6,453 bases of DNA from an uncultured Muribaculaceae bacterium (GCA_910584735.1 CAJUBM010000144.1:1-6453), one strand, 5' to 3'; numbered from the stretch's first letter, positions 1 through 6,253 are shown. Notes: generated from the letters alone by a model not told the origin. A program made the numbers and translations.

Positions 1-940
1 ATGACGGCGAGGTAAATAGATTCTTCGGCTCCTCGTCAGGCAAGTATCGCCCATTTACTGCGAGGGCTTTGCGTAGAGCCTCGCGGAAGGTTACGCCGTT
101 GTTCGTGTAGTTCATTACCATATCGTAAGCCTTCGGGTGATTATCGAGGAGAATAGAGAACCGGCGGTCGTCTGCGAACTGTGCGCCGAATCCGCAACCC
201 ATGCAGCCGGTGCGCGCTGCGCCTTTGTGGTATATTTCGGCAATATCCAGCCGCTGCTCCTCGATATATTGCCACACGTCTGCCTCCGTCCATATTGACA
301 ACGGTCGGGAAGCAGCTTTCTCTCCGAACACATTACAACCGCCAGCCTTGATATATTGGCCTTTTCGTAGGTCGCTTTCGTCCGCCATTACTCCAATAAT
401 TGGGCGACGTCCGGTTATCTTCTCGAACTTATGAAACGGGCGTTTCTTCAGTATATCGCAACACTGCGATGATGTTTCGTAAGGTTCTGTTAATAGGTAT
501 CGCCATTTCTTAGCCAGACAGAAAAAGCCGGTTCCCATAATGATAGACGCGGTTACGGTGTTCGGGTTGAATCTTACTTTGTGAACCTTTTGTGCGGTTT
601 CTTTTCCGACAAGAGGAAAGCCGTATTTCGCCCAGACTTGGCGCGGTGTAATCTCCGGCCTTATGACTTGTATATTTGCGCCCTTCTTCGCTTGTTCTCT
701 GACGAATTGTATTATTTCGGGGTATTCGTTGCCGGTAGAGCAAAACACCGCCAGAATGTCAGGATAAAGAACTCGGCAAAGGTGTAATAAAACCGTGCTA
801 TCCTTACCGCCGGAAAATGAGCAATACACTTTGTCAATACCGCCCATACGGGAAATAAACACGTCGATAGTAGCGAGAGCGTGGTCGACTTTTTGCGCAA
901 GCGTCCACGCCTGACGCTCTTTAAGTATATCGGTTGTCAT
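1..940 (-). CDS. PAPS-reductase/DndC-like PP-loop ATPase with cysteine cluster (partial, 3' end outside window)
   Basis: The frame is open from ATG at 940 to the window edge, giving 313 visible codons with no stop. An N-terminal nucleotide-alpha-hydrolase domain carries the PP-loop SGGKDS (residues 43-48), then STGNEYPE (68-75), the usual DTGxE-type segment with Ser replacing Asp. A Cys-Cys pair (160-161) is followed by KKRP, then IIGVMADESDLR (181-192), GGCN (200-203) and RTGCMGCG (243-250). The CC plus CxxC pattern resembles the [4Fe-4S] ligands of APS reductases and DndC-type sulfur-transfer proteins. This family adenylates a substrate or uses sulfonucleotides; phage members have no settled role. 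After C249 no further cysteine appears in 64 residues, so the ECGLH-type nucleophile of true CysH reductases is not at its usual distance. A sulfate-assimilation role is therefore doubtful, and nucleic-acid or nucleotide modification is a guess. The start codon overlaps the upstream methyltransferase stop (ATGA), which implies translational coupling. The family call is firm; the substrate is unknown. Confidence 0.9.
   Translation of the reverse strand, partial: MTTDILKERQAWTLAQKVDHALATIDVFISRMGGIDKVYCSFSGGKDSTVLLHLCRVLYPDILAVFCSTGNEYPEIIQFVREQAKKGANIQVIRPEITPRQVWAKYGFPLVGKETAQKVHKVRFNPNTVTASIIMGTGFFCLAKKWRYLLTEPYETSSQCCDILKKRPFHKFEKITGRRPIIGVMADESDLRKGQYIKAGGCNVFGEKAASRPLSIWTEADVWQYIEEQRLDIAEIYHKGAARTGCMGCGFGAQFADDRRFSILLDNHPKAYDMVMNYTNNGVTFREALRKALAVNGRYLPDEEPKNLFTSPS
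937..940 (-). promoter_or_regulatory. ATGA start/stop overlap between methyltransferase and PP-loop genes
   Basis: The methyltransferase ends CAA TGA and the next gene starts ATG ACA, sharing ATGA. No Shine-Dalgarno precedes the start, so the second protein is probably made by ribosomes that terminate and re-initiate here, which would keep the two products in a fixed ratio. Confidence 0.75.
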
Positions 941-2337
941 TGGATAAATAGGTTTTTGAAAATGCGGTAAAGGAGTTCGACAACGATAGAATTGCCGGCG
1001 AGTTTGCGTTGTTGGGTCGTTGATAATCCGGCGGCTTGAATCGCGTCGATATAGATGTCCGGCAAGTCCATGAGGCGGAACAGTTCGCGCGGTGTGAATT
1101 TACGTATGAGGTAGCCGACGCAAATCAAATTGTTATCGGTATAAGCCGAGGCGGTGACAGCCGGGGCAATATCGAGGACGTTCCCACGGGCGAAACCGTG
1201 CGGTAGCTGTATAACAGTGGGTTCAACAATAAATTCAGCCGTTGAACCTGTGTAACGTCTGTTTGAGCTGCATACTGTTCCGGCTACGTCTTTGAGGTGG
1301 CGAGCTACCACCACGCCTTTGTTGTCGCGCGTGTAGCCTAATACTTTAGGTTCTGCGAGAAGGCTATCCTTGTCAACTGTTGTTATACAATTCGACACCG
1401 AACCGCCTAACTCCAGCCTTTGAACGGTTGGAATCCCGGAACGGCGGTCGCCGGGGTTGTCCGGGTTTCTCCCTCGATAGGCACACGCGACAGGCTCGGC
1501 GAGGTAGGTATCAGTCGGACGACTGCCGCAAAGCGTAGTAACGGCGCAAGAAATACCGTCGGCCGTCTTGAAACTCGTAGAGAATCCGCACCCTTCAGAC
1601 TGTTTGCGTTCGTTGTGGTTGATAATCATGTGTAATTGCTTTTCGTTTAGATACCATGAATCAGCCACATTTTCTTCGAGAACGTGGATTAACCTCCGCG
1701 TCAGGGTTTCGGAAGGCTGCGGAAATTCGTAACTTTGCCCCCCCCAGATACTTACCATAAAAACACGCTCACGATTCTGCGGAACGCCGAAATTCTTCGC
1801 GTTGAGAATAGCCCAGTAATTGGAATATCCGAGGGCTTCGAGTGTGTCGCGCCAGCGTTTGAAATTATCTTTGTGCTTCTTGAAGGTCAACGCCTTGACA
1901 TTCTCCATAAGTAGGAATTTAGGACGTTTCACCTCGATAGCTCTCGCACACTCCCAAAGTAATGAGGAACGCGAACCGCTGCCCTCATCAAAACCTCTTT
2001 GTTTCCCTGCTGTGCTTATGTCTTGGCACGGGAACGAATAGGTAAATAAATCGAAATCCGGCACCTCTGCCCATTCTATCTTGGTAATATCTCCAAAGTT
2101 TGGGTATTTGGCGAGGAGTTCCGGCGACGGCTCGTATTTCTCCAGATTTAGCCGGTCGATACTATGCCCTTGCAAACGGGCGTCACGAGCTGCGTAGTAT
2201 GCCAGGACCGCGAAACGGTCTATTTCGGAGAATCCAGCCACCTCGTAATCGAATCCGGGATAATCCTCCTTCAGACGCTGGAGGGCTATCGACTGACTGC
2301 CGTAACCGGCAAACGCCTCGAATATTCTTATTTTCAT
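937..2337 (-). CDS. C5-cytosine DNA methyltransferase (orphan, phage-type)
   Basis: This gene encodes a 466-residue enzyme that transfers a methyl group from S-adenosylmethionine to carbon 5 of cytosine in DNA. The motifs appear in canonical order: I FEAFAGYGS (6-14, AdoMet binding), IV SFPCQDIS (101-108, catalytic Cys104), VI LMENVKAL (143-150, Glu145), VIII QNRERVF (187-193), IX-like FTPRELFRLMDLP (414-426) and X KLAGNSIVVELLYRI (445-459). All key residues are intact. The stretch between VIII and IX (about 195-410), where the target-recognition domain lies, is long and holds about four imperfect repeats ending in L-A-E-P or similar. ATG at 2337 sits 12 nt after the primase-helicase stop with no clear Shine-Dalgarno. 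The stop overlaps the next gene by 4 nt. No restriction endonuclease is visible nearby, so it is probably an orphan that protects element DNA from host restriction or changes its expression. The target sequence cannot be read from the protein. A G8 run within codons 198-200 could make it frameshift-prone. Confidence 0.96.
   Translation of the reverse strand: MKIRIFEAFAGYGSQSIALQRLKEDYPGFDYEVAGFSEIDRFAVLAYYAARDARLQGHSIDRLNLEKYEPSPELLAKYPNFGDITKIEWAEVPDFDLFTYSFPCQDISTAGKQRGFDEGSGSRSSLLWECARAIEVKRPKFLLMENVKALTFKKHKDNFKRWRDTLEALGYSNYWAILNAKNFGVPQNRERVFMVSIWGGQSYEFPQPSETLTRRLIHVLEENVADSWYLNEKQLHMIINHNERKQSEGCGFSTSFKTADGISCAVTTLCGSRPTDTYLAEPVACAYRGRNPDNPGDRRSGIPTVQRLELGGSVSNCITTVDKDSLLAEPKVLGYTRDNKGVVVARHLKDVAGTVCSSNRRYTGSTAEFIVEPTVIQLPHGFARGNVLDIAPAVTASAYTDNNLICVGYLIRKFTPRELFRLMDLPDIYIDAIQAAGLSTTQQRKLAGNSIVVELLYRIFKNLFIQ
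1120..1584 (-). repeat. Imperfect protein repeats in the methyltransferase recognition region
   Basis: Residues about 252-406 contain four related segments: GISCAVTT...YLAEP (261-282), SVSNCITT...SLLAEP (313-330), DVAGTVCSS...FIVEP (350-373) and DIAPAVTAS...NLICV (389-407). Each has a hydrophobic-S/A-x-x-hydrophobic-T/C core and a hydrophobic end, mostly followed by E-P. The similarity is at protein level; the DNA copies have diverged. They probably form repeated strands or loops of the target-recognition domain. Confidence 0.6.
1738..1745 (-). repeat. G8 homopolymer inside the methyltransferase gene
   Basis: Eight consecutive G on the coding strand encode the end of Trp198 and Gly199-Gly200 (TGG GGG GGG). 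Gain or loss of one G would shift the frame immediately after motif VIII and remove the recognition region and motifs IX and X. Runs of this kind can be slippage-prone; the present length keeps the gene in frame. Confidence 0.9.
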
Positions 2338-2349
2338 AACTGTAACGGT

Positions 2350-5256
2350 TTAGAAGGGCATTTCCTGCTGGGTTGGAGGGGGCGGCGGGGGATTCTTCAG
2401 ACGCTCGGCCTCTTTCTTGGTGCGGAGATAAATCATTTCTTTCTGTACCTTCTTGTGTGTTATCGGGTCCTCGATACGGCGCATTATTCGCGAACCTGAA
2501 TTGTGTAGTTCTTCAGGATTGAGGCAGTCGATATAATCACAAGTAAAGCAGAATCCCTTCAGCGATTTTGTAAATTTCTGCATGGTGATTTTAGACACGC
2601 CGGAGAATCGTTTGTAAGCCTCGAAAGCATCTTCCCTCACGATTTCGCGGTTAAGATTATCACCGCACCCGTTTTCATCAACAGAGAAATAACCTTCGGC
2701 CCACTCGCGGAAATTGTCGGACATATCCCGGAGATACTTACGGAATATGATATTACCCATCTGCGGCTCGATTTTGACTTGCAACGGAGCGACGGAAAGA
2801 TAAAATTTCACGCACTGGAGTACAAAATTTATATCCGCCTCCCACTCGGCTTCGGTGTATGCGCTGCCGAACAGGTCTTTGTTAAAGTCCGTGCGAATCT
2901 GACGGGTTTCGAGATAGTCGTTATCTTCTGTTCTTTGGTGGTAGTAGTCGGAGAATACGACGAACAGCATACGGCCAACACTTGAACCGTCGAACTCCTT
3001 CGGGACGTAGTTCGTAGTAAAGGCGAATTTCGGCGCGTCTTGAAACGTCAGTGTGTAGGCTGAAACATTCTTTGTGTTAATCGTGATGTCCGACGTGATA
3101 TTATCGTAAAACTGTTTGAACGGTAAATATTCGTCGCAATCGTCAACAACAACGATTCCGAGATGTTTGCTTACTTGCTCGAAAGCAAATTGATTCTCCA
3201 GTAATTTAGGGTTACGCCCAGACAGCTTCAGCCAGCGCGTGAAATTCGAGAGGGCGCGGAACATGAAGGATTTGCCGGAACGTCCGTTACACTGGTCGTT
3301 CTCGCCCACTACGTTATCCATGACGAACGGGGCCCACGCTCTCGACTCTGACTTGTAACGGTGCATCATAAACCCGATTGTAAAAATCTTGTTGATAAGA
3401 CACTGTTTTTGCTCCTGAATCTCTGCGGCGGTCAACGCCGGGCCGGCGATGTCAAACTTATGAGCTGCGAGATACGCCGCCCCTTCTTCCGGCGACATAG
3501 CGTTAACTTGCTCCTCCAACTCCTTGCGCCAATAAATACGGGAGGAGTTAATCAGGTATTTGAAATAATTCGAGGTTTGATTTTCGGCCACCTCGATGTC
3601 GAAATCTTCGCTTTCGTATTGCCCTTCGGGGTGGGTAATCGTGAACATATCAGGAAGGAATTTAATGTTATGGTTGATAACATTCTCCTCCCAGACATAA
3701 CGACCGGCAGAGGCGGCGCGGTTGTCGTGCTTGATAATCTCGCGCCCTGTAACCTCGACGGTAAATTTCGGGAAATAAAAGAACTGTGAACGCTCGGTGT
3801 AGTTGGTGAAATCCGGGTCAATTTCTCGAAGGGCTTCGAGGTATTGAGCCGACAACTTGGAATCTTGCAATATCTGGTTGCGCAGTTCGCGCTCTTGTTT
3901 GCTGTCTATTGCCCAGTTTAGAACAAATTCGCGTATCTCCTTGGGCGTAACGAGCTTCACGATATTGCCTTGAATCCTCACGAACTGCGTACCCGGTGCG
4001 TGTTTGTCGCGAAGGGTGTAGAATCCGTTCAACATTAAAAATTCGTGCAGACATGAAATGTCTATCGAATATTTTTTCTTCTTGGTTTTCTCGTTCCATG
4101 ATTCAACCCAGAACCTTGCGGGTGTAGCGAGGTTCAGAAGGCCGCGAAAATCGCCCTTGCTGCTCCATATCTCCATCCAATCTCGGAAATCCTTACGGGG
4201 TTTCCCTCGGTTGTCGCGGTATGAGGACAGTTTTTCGGGTAGCCAAATGGTGTGTATGTCGATAAAGCGTAAAGCGAGTTCCGTACCTTTCAGGCGACCG
4301 GTTGCGTCGATGTCAGGTATATTATAGACAGTTTCGACATATTTCGTTATCTGGTTCCACTCCTCTTGGCTTACTTGATAAGTTTCGGAATTGAACCACA
4401 AAGGGTAGTAACCGAGAGAGCGGACACAAACCGCGTCGCGTTCGCCGGAGCAAATGATCGCTTCGGGTAATTTTTGTTCTCGGTAGGGCTTGTGCTCGTT
4501 TGCAGGGTCGGCGGTCCACTTTGCTTCCTCGGTATCGTTGTACGCTCTCCATGCTGCGGCAAGCTCAAACAAACCATTAATGTAGCTTTGTGGTTTCTTC
4601 CCGGCTGGCTGGTATTGGAAACGCCACTGTTTCTCCGGGTTCAGAGGCTCGTAAATCTTATAAAAGCAATCACGATTACCCTTTGAATCAGTAAACCAAC
4701 ATTCGCGGATAAAAATCGGGTAGTTCTCGTTTGAGTATTTATAAACAGCCTCGCGGTTCCTGACTGTAACGACATGGTTAGCCCGGTACCAGTGGAGAGC
4801 CTTCAGTGTGTCAGGAGTGACACGCGGCCCCATAATCTCGCACTCCTTTGCCGTAAACTCTTGGTTAATATCCTTATCCCATGAACCCTCCGTTTGTTCC
4901 ACTGTGGCCGGTTGACGGCGAACGTCCGGCCGGTTGACGGAACGATTTATTTCATCGGTAATATTAAAGATAGCCGAAAGGTCGAGGATAGCTTCACGGA
5001 AGGTTAACCCGGTTTGCTTCATGTGTATGGAAATAGGGCTTTCGGCTCTGCCTTCGTCGCCGAAATCTGTCATTTTCCAGACTTGCGCCCCATCCTTGGC
5101 TTTCATTAGTTTGACCCTTGCGCTCGGAGTGCGCTCGTCGGGTCTTGCCTTGAACGACCTGTTAGTCCTTGCAGCTTCGGGAGCGTCGGGGTAATGCAGC
5201 GCAATGATACGGAGGCCGTCGTCTGTTGCGGCGTATAACTGTTCAGGTGTTACCAT
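2350..5256 (-). CDS. Primase-helicase: TOPRIM domain plus P-loop (DUF5906/SF3-like) ATPase
   Basis: I start this at ATG 5256 (968 residues). The open frame extends 4 codons further, to a TTG at 5268. Residues 36-93 match the layout of a DnaG-type zinc ribbon (DERTPSA, then TDFGDEG, then LTFREAILDLSAIF) but lack the metal-binding Cys/His. A TOPRIM domain follows: IICSGERDAV (267-276, Glu272 and Asp274), PDIDATGRLKG (314-324, Asp315 and Asp317) and KDFRDW (355-360). The C-terminal half is a ring-helicase-type ATPase: Walker A GRSGKS (658-663), Walker B GIVVVDDCDE (700-709), sensor FAFTTN (744-749) and a candidate arginine finger in SSVGR (758-762). The protein should prime and unwind DNA at the element's replication origin in the cytoplasm. 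The tail is a run of six prolines, then TQQEMPF. It is the third gene downstream of the orf96 start, with a 129-nt leader before it and the methyltransferase 12 nt after it. The DUF5906 name rests on recognised layout, not a profile search. Confidence 0.92.
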   Translation of the reverse strand: MVTPEQLYAATDDGLRIIALHYPDAPEAARTNRSFKARPDERTPSARVKLMKAKDGAQVWKMTDFGDEGRAESPISIHMKQTGLTFREAILDLSAIFNITDEINRSVNRPDVRRQPATVEQTEGSWDKDINQEFTAKECEIMGPRVTPDTLKALHWYRANHVVTVRNREAVYKYSNENYPIFIRECWFTDSKGNRDCFYKIYEPLNPEKQWRFQYQPAGKKPQSYINGLFELAAAWRAYNDTEEAKWTADPANEHKPYREQKLPEAIICSGERDAVCVRSLGYYPLWFNSETYQVSQEEWNQITKYVETVYNIPDIDATGRLKGTELALRFIDIHTIWLPEKLSSYRDNRGKPRKDFRDWMEIWSSKGDFRGLLNLATPARFWVESWNEKTKKKKYSIDISCLHEFLMLNGFYTLRDKHAPGTQFVRIQGNIVKLVTPKEIREFVLNWAIDSKQERELRNQILQDSKLSAQYLEALREIDPDFTNYTERSQFFYFPKFTVEVTGREIIKHDNRAASAGRYVWEENVINHNIKFLPDMFTITHPEGQYESEDFDIEVAENQTSNYFKYLINSSRIYWRKELEEQVNAMSPEEGAAYLAAHKFDIAGPALTAAEIQEQKQCLINKIFTIGFMMHRYKSESRAWAPFVMDNVVGENDQCNGRSGKSFMFRALSNFTRWLKLSGRNPKLLENQFAFEQVSKHLGIVVVDDCDEYLPFKQFYDNITSDITINTKNVSAYTLTFQDAPKFAFTTNYVPKEFDGSSVGRMLFVVFSDYYHQRTEDNDYLETRQIRTDFNKDLFGSAYTEAEWEADINFVLQCVKFYLSVAPLQVKIEPQMGNIIFRKYLRDMSDNFREWAEGYFSVDENGCGDNLNREIVREDAFEAYKRFSGVSKITMQKFTKSLKGFCFTCDYIDCLNPEELHNSGSRIMRRIEDPITHKKVQKEMIYLRTKKEAERLKNPPPPPPTQQEMPF

Positions 5257-5385
5257 ATCATGTGACAAGTTACATAATTACAAAAATTTAGGGCGATTTC
5301 TACCCCCCCCATTTTTCGAGATTGAGGGGTAACGGTCTTGCAAAGTGACGAATAAACCGAAAGAGGGGGAAGGACGCACACGGTA
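5257..5385 (-). promoter_or_regulatory. 129-nt leader of the primase-helicase gene
   Basis: This is the largest gene-free stretch within the leftward operon. On the minus strand it contains a C-rich/T-rich part, a possible hairpin with 6-bp arms (5326-5331 and 5301-5306), a G8 run, a T5 run at 5282-5286 and two very short start-stop frames just before the ATG. No convincing TAnnTTTG promoter was found; the nearest matches (TCACTTTG, AATTTTTG) each miss one consensus base. It may adjust expression of the replication gene. Confidence 0.4.
5301..5331 (-). repeat. Inverted repeat with G8 tract, possible hairpin
   Basis: On the minus strand TACCCC (5331 to 5326) pairs with GGGGTA (5306 to 5301) over a 19-nt loop. 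The right arm lies within a run of eight G (5303-5310), so several alternative registers are possible. The T5 run follows only 15-19 nt after the stem, so it is not a standard intrinsic terminator. An attenuator-like role is conceivable. Confidence 0.35.
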
Positions 5386-5565
5386 TTATTTTTCATCGCT
5401 GAATAAATTTAGTTGAATCCCATAACCGAAAGCCTTCAGCCGTTCCTCCACGCGGGCGGAACGATTCGCCTCCGGCGTTGTGACTACTCGCTCCGTTTTA
5501 CTGAAACGGTAGCCACGTCGACGGGCATAATAGCGTAAATCATACAGCGTTTTAGGGTCGCGCAT
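5386..5565 (-). CDS. Small basic protein of unknown function (59 aa)
   Basis: I do not recognise a family. ATG at 5565 gives 59 residues, rich in Arg/Lys (DLRYYARRRGYRF near the N-terminus) with a neutral to acidic end (NLFSDEK). No signal peptide or membrane segment is seen; the size and charge suggest a cytoplasmic, possibly nucleic-acid-binding protein, which is inference only. A GTG at 5610 would lengthen it by 15 residues but overlap the upstream gene by 59 nt. With the ATG the overlap is 14 nt, in a different frame, which suggests translational coupling with the 93-codon gene. It is followed by the 129-nt leader of the primase-helicase gene. It is probably real because it fills the operon tightly and avoids stops in a compact region, but it is short and unsupported by motifs. 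Confidence 0.65.
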   Translation of the reverse strand: MRDPKTLYDLRYYARRRGYRFSKTERVVTTPEANRSARVEERLKAFGYGIQLNLFSDEK

Positions 5566-5833
5566 TTGAAACGGTCGTATCAGTGTCGTACACGCGAGTA
5601 ATAGCGTCACAAACCTCGGCTATAAGGTCGGAAACGGAGAGGTCGTGGGTGATACCGATACAACCGAAACCGTCGTCATTCTTCTGGACGTTGTGGACGT
5701 GTATGTCGCCGGCTTCATTAAGCACGTCGGCGAGGCCAACCGGTAAGCACTTTTCGGATATTACGAGAGCGGCACGATGTTCGCCGGCATGGAGTTCTGC
5801 GGAGTGCTGTCCGAAGGTGATAATTTTTTTCAT
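5552..5833 (-). CDS. Hypothetical protein, acidic, 93 aa
   Basis: I do not recognise this protein. It starts at ATG 5833 (MKKIITFGQHSAEL), is 93 residues long and mildly acidic. The middle reads like alternating beta-strands (AALVISEKCLPVG; DIHVHNVQ; FGCIGITHDL), followed by a helix (SDLIAEVCDAITRVYD) and a short polar tail. That suggests a small alpha/beta cytoplasmic protein. It has two separated cysteines but no CxxC metal site, and no signal or membrane segment. It lies 24 nt after the stop of the 96-codon gene and its end overlaps the next gene by 14 nt, so it belongs to the same leftward operon upstream of the replication gene. Its position is where phages often keep small host-takeover or replication accessory proteins; no function can be assigned from sequence alone. 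Confidence 0.75.
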   Translation of the reverse strand: MKKIITFGQHSAELHAGEHRAALVISEKCLPVGLADVLNEAGDIHVHNVQKNDDGFGCIGITHDLSVSDLIAEVCDAITRVYDTDTTVSNARP

Positions 5834-5857
5834 ATTTCGAGCGGGGTTATATGGTTA

Positions 5858-6148
5858 TTAAATAGCCGTGCCGGAGGCGTGGCCGCTTACGCCTTCGGTC
5901 AATTCCTCCGGCTTGGCTATCGTGAATATTTCCTTACCTGAAACCTGAAGGGTATAGGCGTTTATTAGTTTCTTTGCCGAGTTTGGCACTTTGCAACGCC
6001 CGTATATCCAGTTCAGTATTTTGCTTCTGCTTTCGGCACAAGCGACAACCAAACCGGCTTTATGCTTGTTGTAGTCTGCGCGGGGGAGAGAATCCAGCCA
6101 ACCGCGCAAAATATTAGAGTCCGTAAGGTCTTTAATTTGATTCTTCAT
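5858..6148 (-). CDS. Small protein with possible Cro-like helix-turn-helix (96 aa)
   Basis: ATG at 6148 gives 96 residues; the open frame extends upstream only to a TTG at 6187 that falls within the promoter -7 box, so the ATG is the better start. Residues about 28-66 (HKAGLVVACAESRSKILNWI, then YGRCKVPNSAKKLINAYTLQ) have the pattern of a Cro-type helix-turn-helix: a helix, Ser-Arg-Ser turn, a W-x-x-G-R recognition segment, then P-x-x-A-K-K-L-I-N. The rest is a short N-terminal helix (LRGWLDSLP) and a flexible Gly/Ser-rich end. It is the first gene of the leftward operon and faces an XRE regulator across a shared control region, the position that cro occupies in lambdoid switches. A DNA-binding, Cro-like or early-activator role is therefore inferred. 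It could also be an unrelated small early protein, since the HTH match is by eye only. Confidence 0.7.
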   Translation of the reverse strand: MKNQIKDLTDSNILRGWLDSLPRADYNKHKAGLVVACAESRSKILNWIYGRCKVPNSAKKLINAYTLQVSGKEIFTIAKPEELTEGVSGHASGTAI

Positions 6149-6162
6149 TTGTAGAACTGAAA

Positions 6163-6170
6163 TATTTTTG
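6163..6170 (+). promoter_or_regulatory. Candidate -7 box for the rightward XRE gene
   Basis: TATTTTTG fits TAnnTTTG on the plus strand. A TTTG at 6136-6139 could serve as -33 box, but the 23-nt spacer is longer than the usual 19-21. Transcription would start near 6177 and give a leader of about 77 nt before the ATG at 6254. Its start point would almost coincide with that of the leftward promoter, so the two would compete for polymerase. AT-rich DNA makes chance matches likely. Confidence 0.35.
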
Positions 6171-6184
6171 TTAATTTTACTCTG

Positions 6185-6192
6185 CAAATGTA
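6185..6192 (-). promoter_or_regulatory. Bacteroidetes-type -7 box of the leftward early operon
   Basis: Read on the minus strand this is TACATTTG, a perfect match to the TAnnTTTG consensus recognised by the primary sigma factor of Bacteroidetes. Transcription would start around 6178, leaving an untranslated leader of about 30 nt before the ATG at 6148. No good TTTG -33 box lies 19-21 nt upstream, so the promoter may be weak or need an activator. It is placed correctly for the operon 6148 to 1. Confidence 0.6.
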
Positions 6193-6198
6193 GTAATA

Positions 6199-6227
6199 AA
6201 TCCCATTAGTCAGGTAAATAATCCCTG
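6199..6227. promoter_or_regulatory. Candidate repressor operator (tandem AATCCC and CAGG/CCTG dyad)
   Basis: AATCCC occurs at 6199-6204 and 6220-6225, 21 bp apart, which is two helical turns. An imperfect dyad, CAGGTA...(T)CCCTG at 6211-6227 (17 bp, 5 of 6 bases symmetric per arm), overlaps the second copy. The site covers the -33 region of the leftward promoter, a sensible place for the XRE protein to block it. The symmetry is weak, so this is a candidate only. Confidence 0.25.
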
Positions 6228-6253
6228 TTAAAAATTGTAAAATATTAAATCCG

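Noticed and set aside
510..900. Several short frames on both strands in the first 900 bases
   Set aside because: They overlap, in other frames, the long PP-loop protein frame that runs open to the window edge and carries SGGKDS and CxxC motifs.
937..2337. Restriction-modification system
   Set aside because: Only the methyltransferase is present; none of the neighbouring proteins shows a nuclease motif, so an orphan enzyme is the simpler reading.
2164..2499. 111-codon open frame on the plus strand across the primase-helicase/methyltransferase junction
   Set aside because: It is antisense to two well-supported genes and has no recognisable motif.
3361..3789. 142-codon open frame on the plus strand
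   Set aside because: It lies entirely opposite the motif-rich primase-helicase, resembles no family and has no separate promoter; it is a shadow frame.
5257..5385. Intrinsic terminator between the 59-codon gene and the primase-helicase
   Set aside because: The stem has only 6 bp with a 19-nt loop and the T-run is 15-19 nt away, so it does not meet the usual form.
5566..5610. GTG-initiated N-terminal extension of the 59-aa protein
   Set aside because: It would raise the overlap with the upstream gene to 59 nt for 15 residues with no recognisable feature; the ATG at 5565 is the more likely start.
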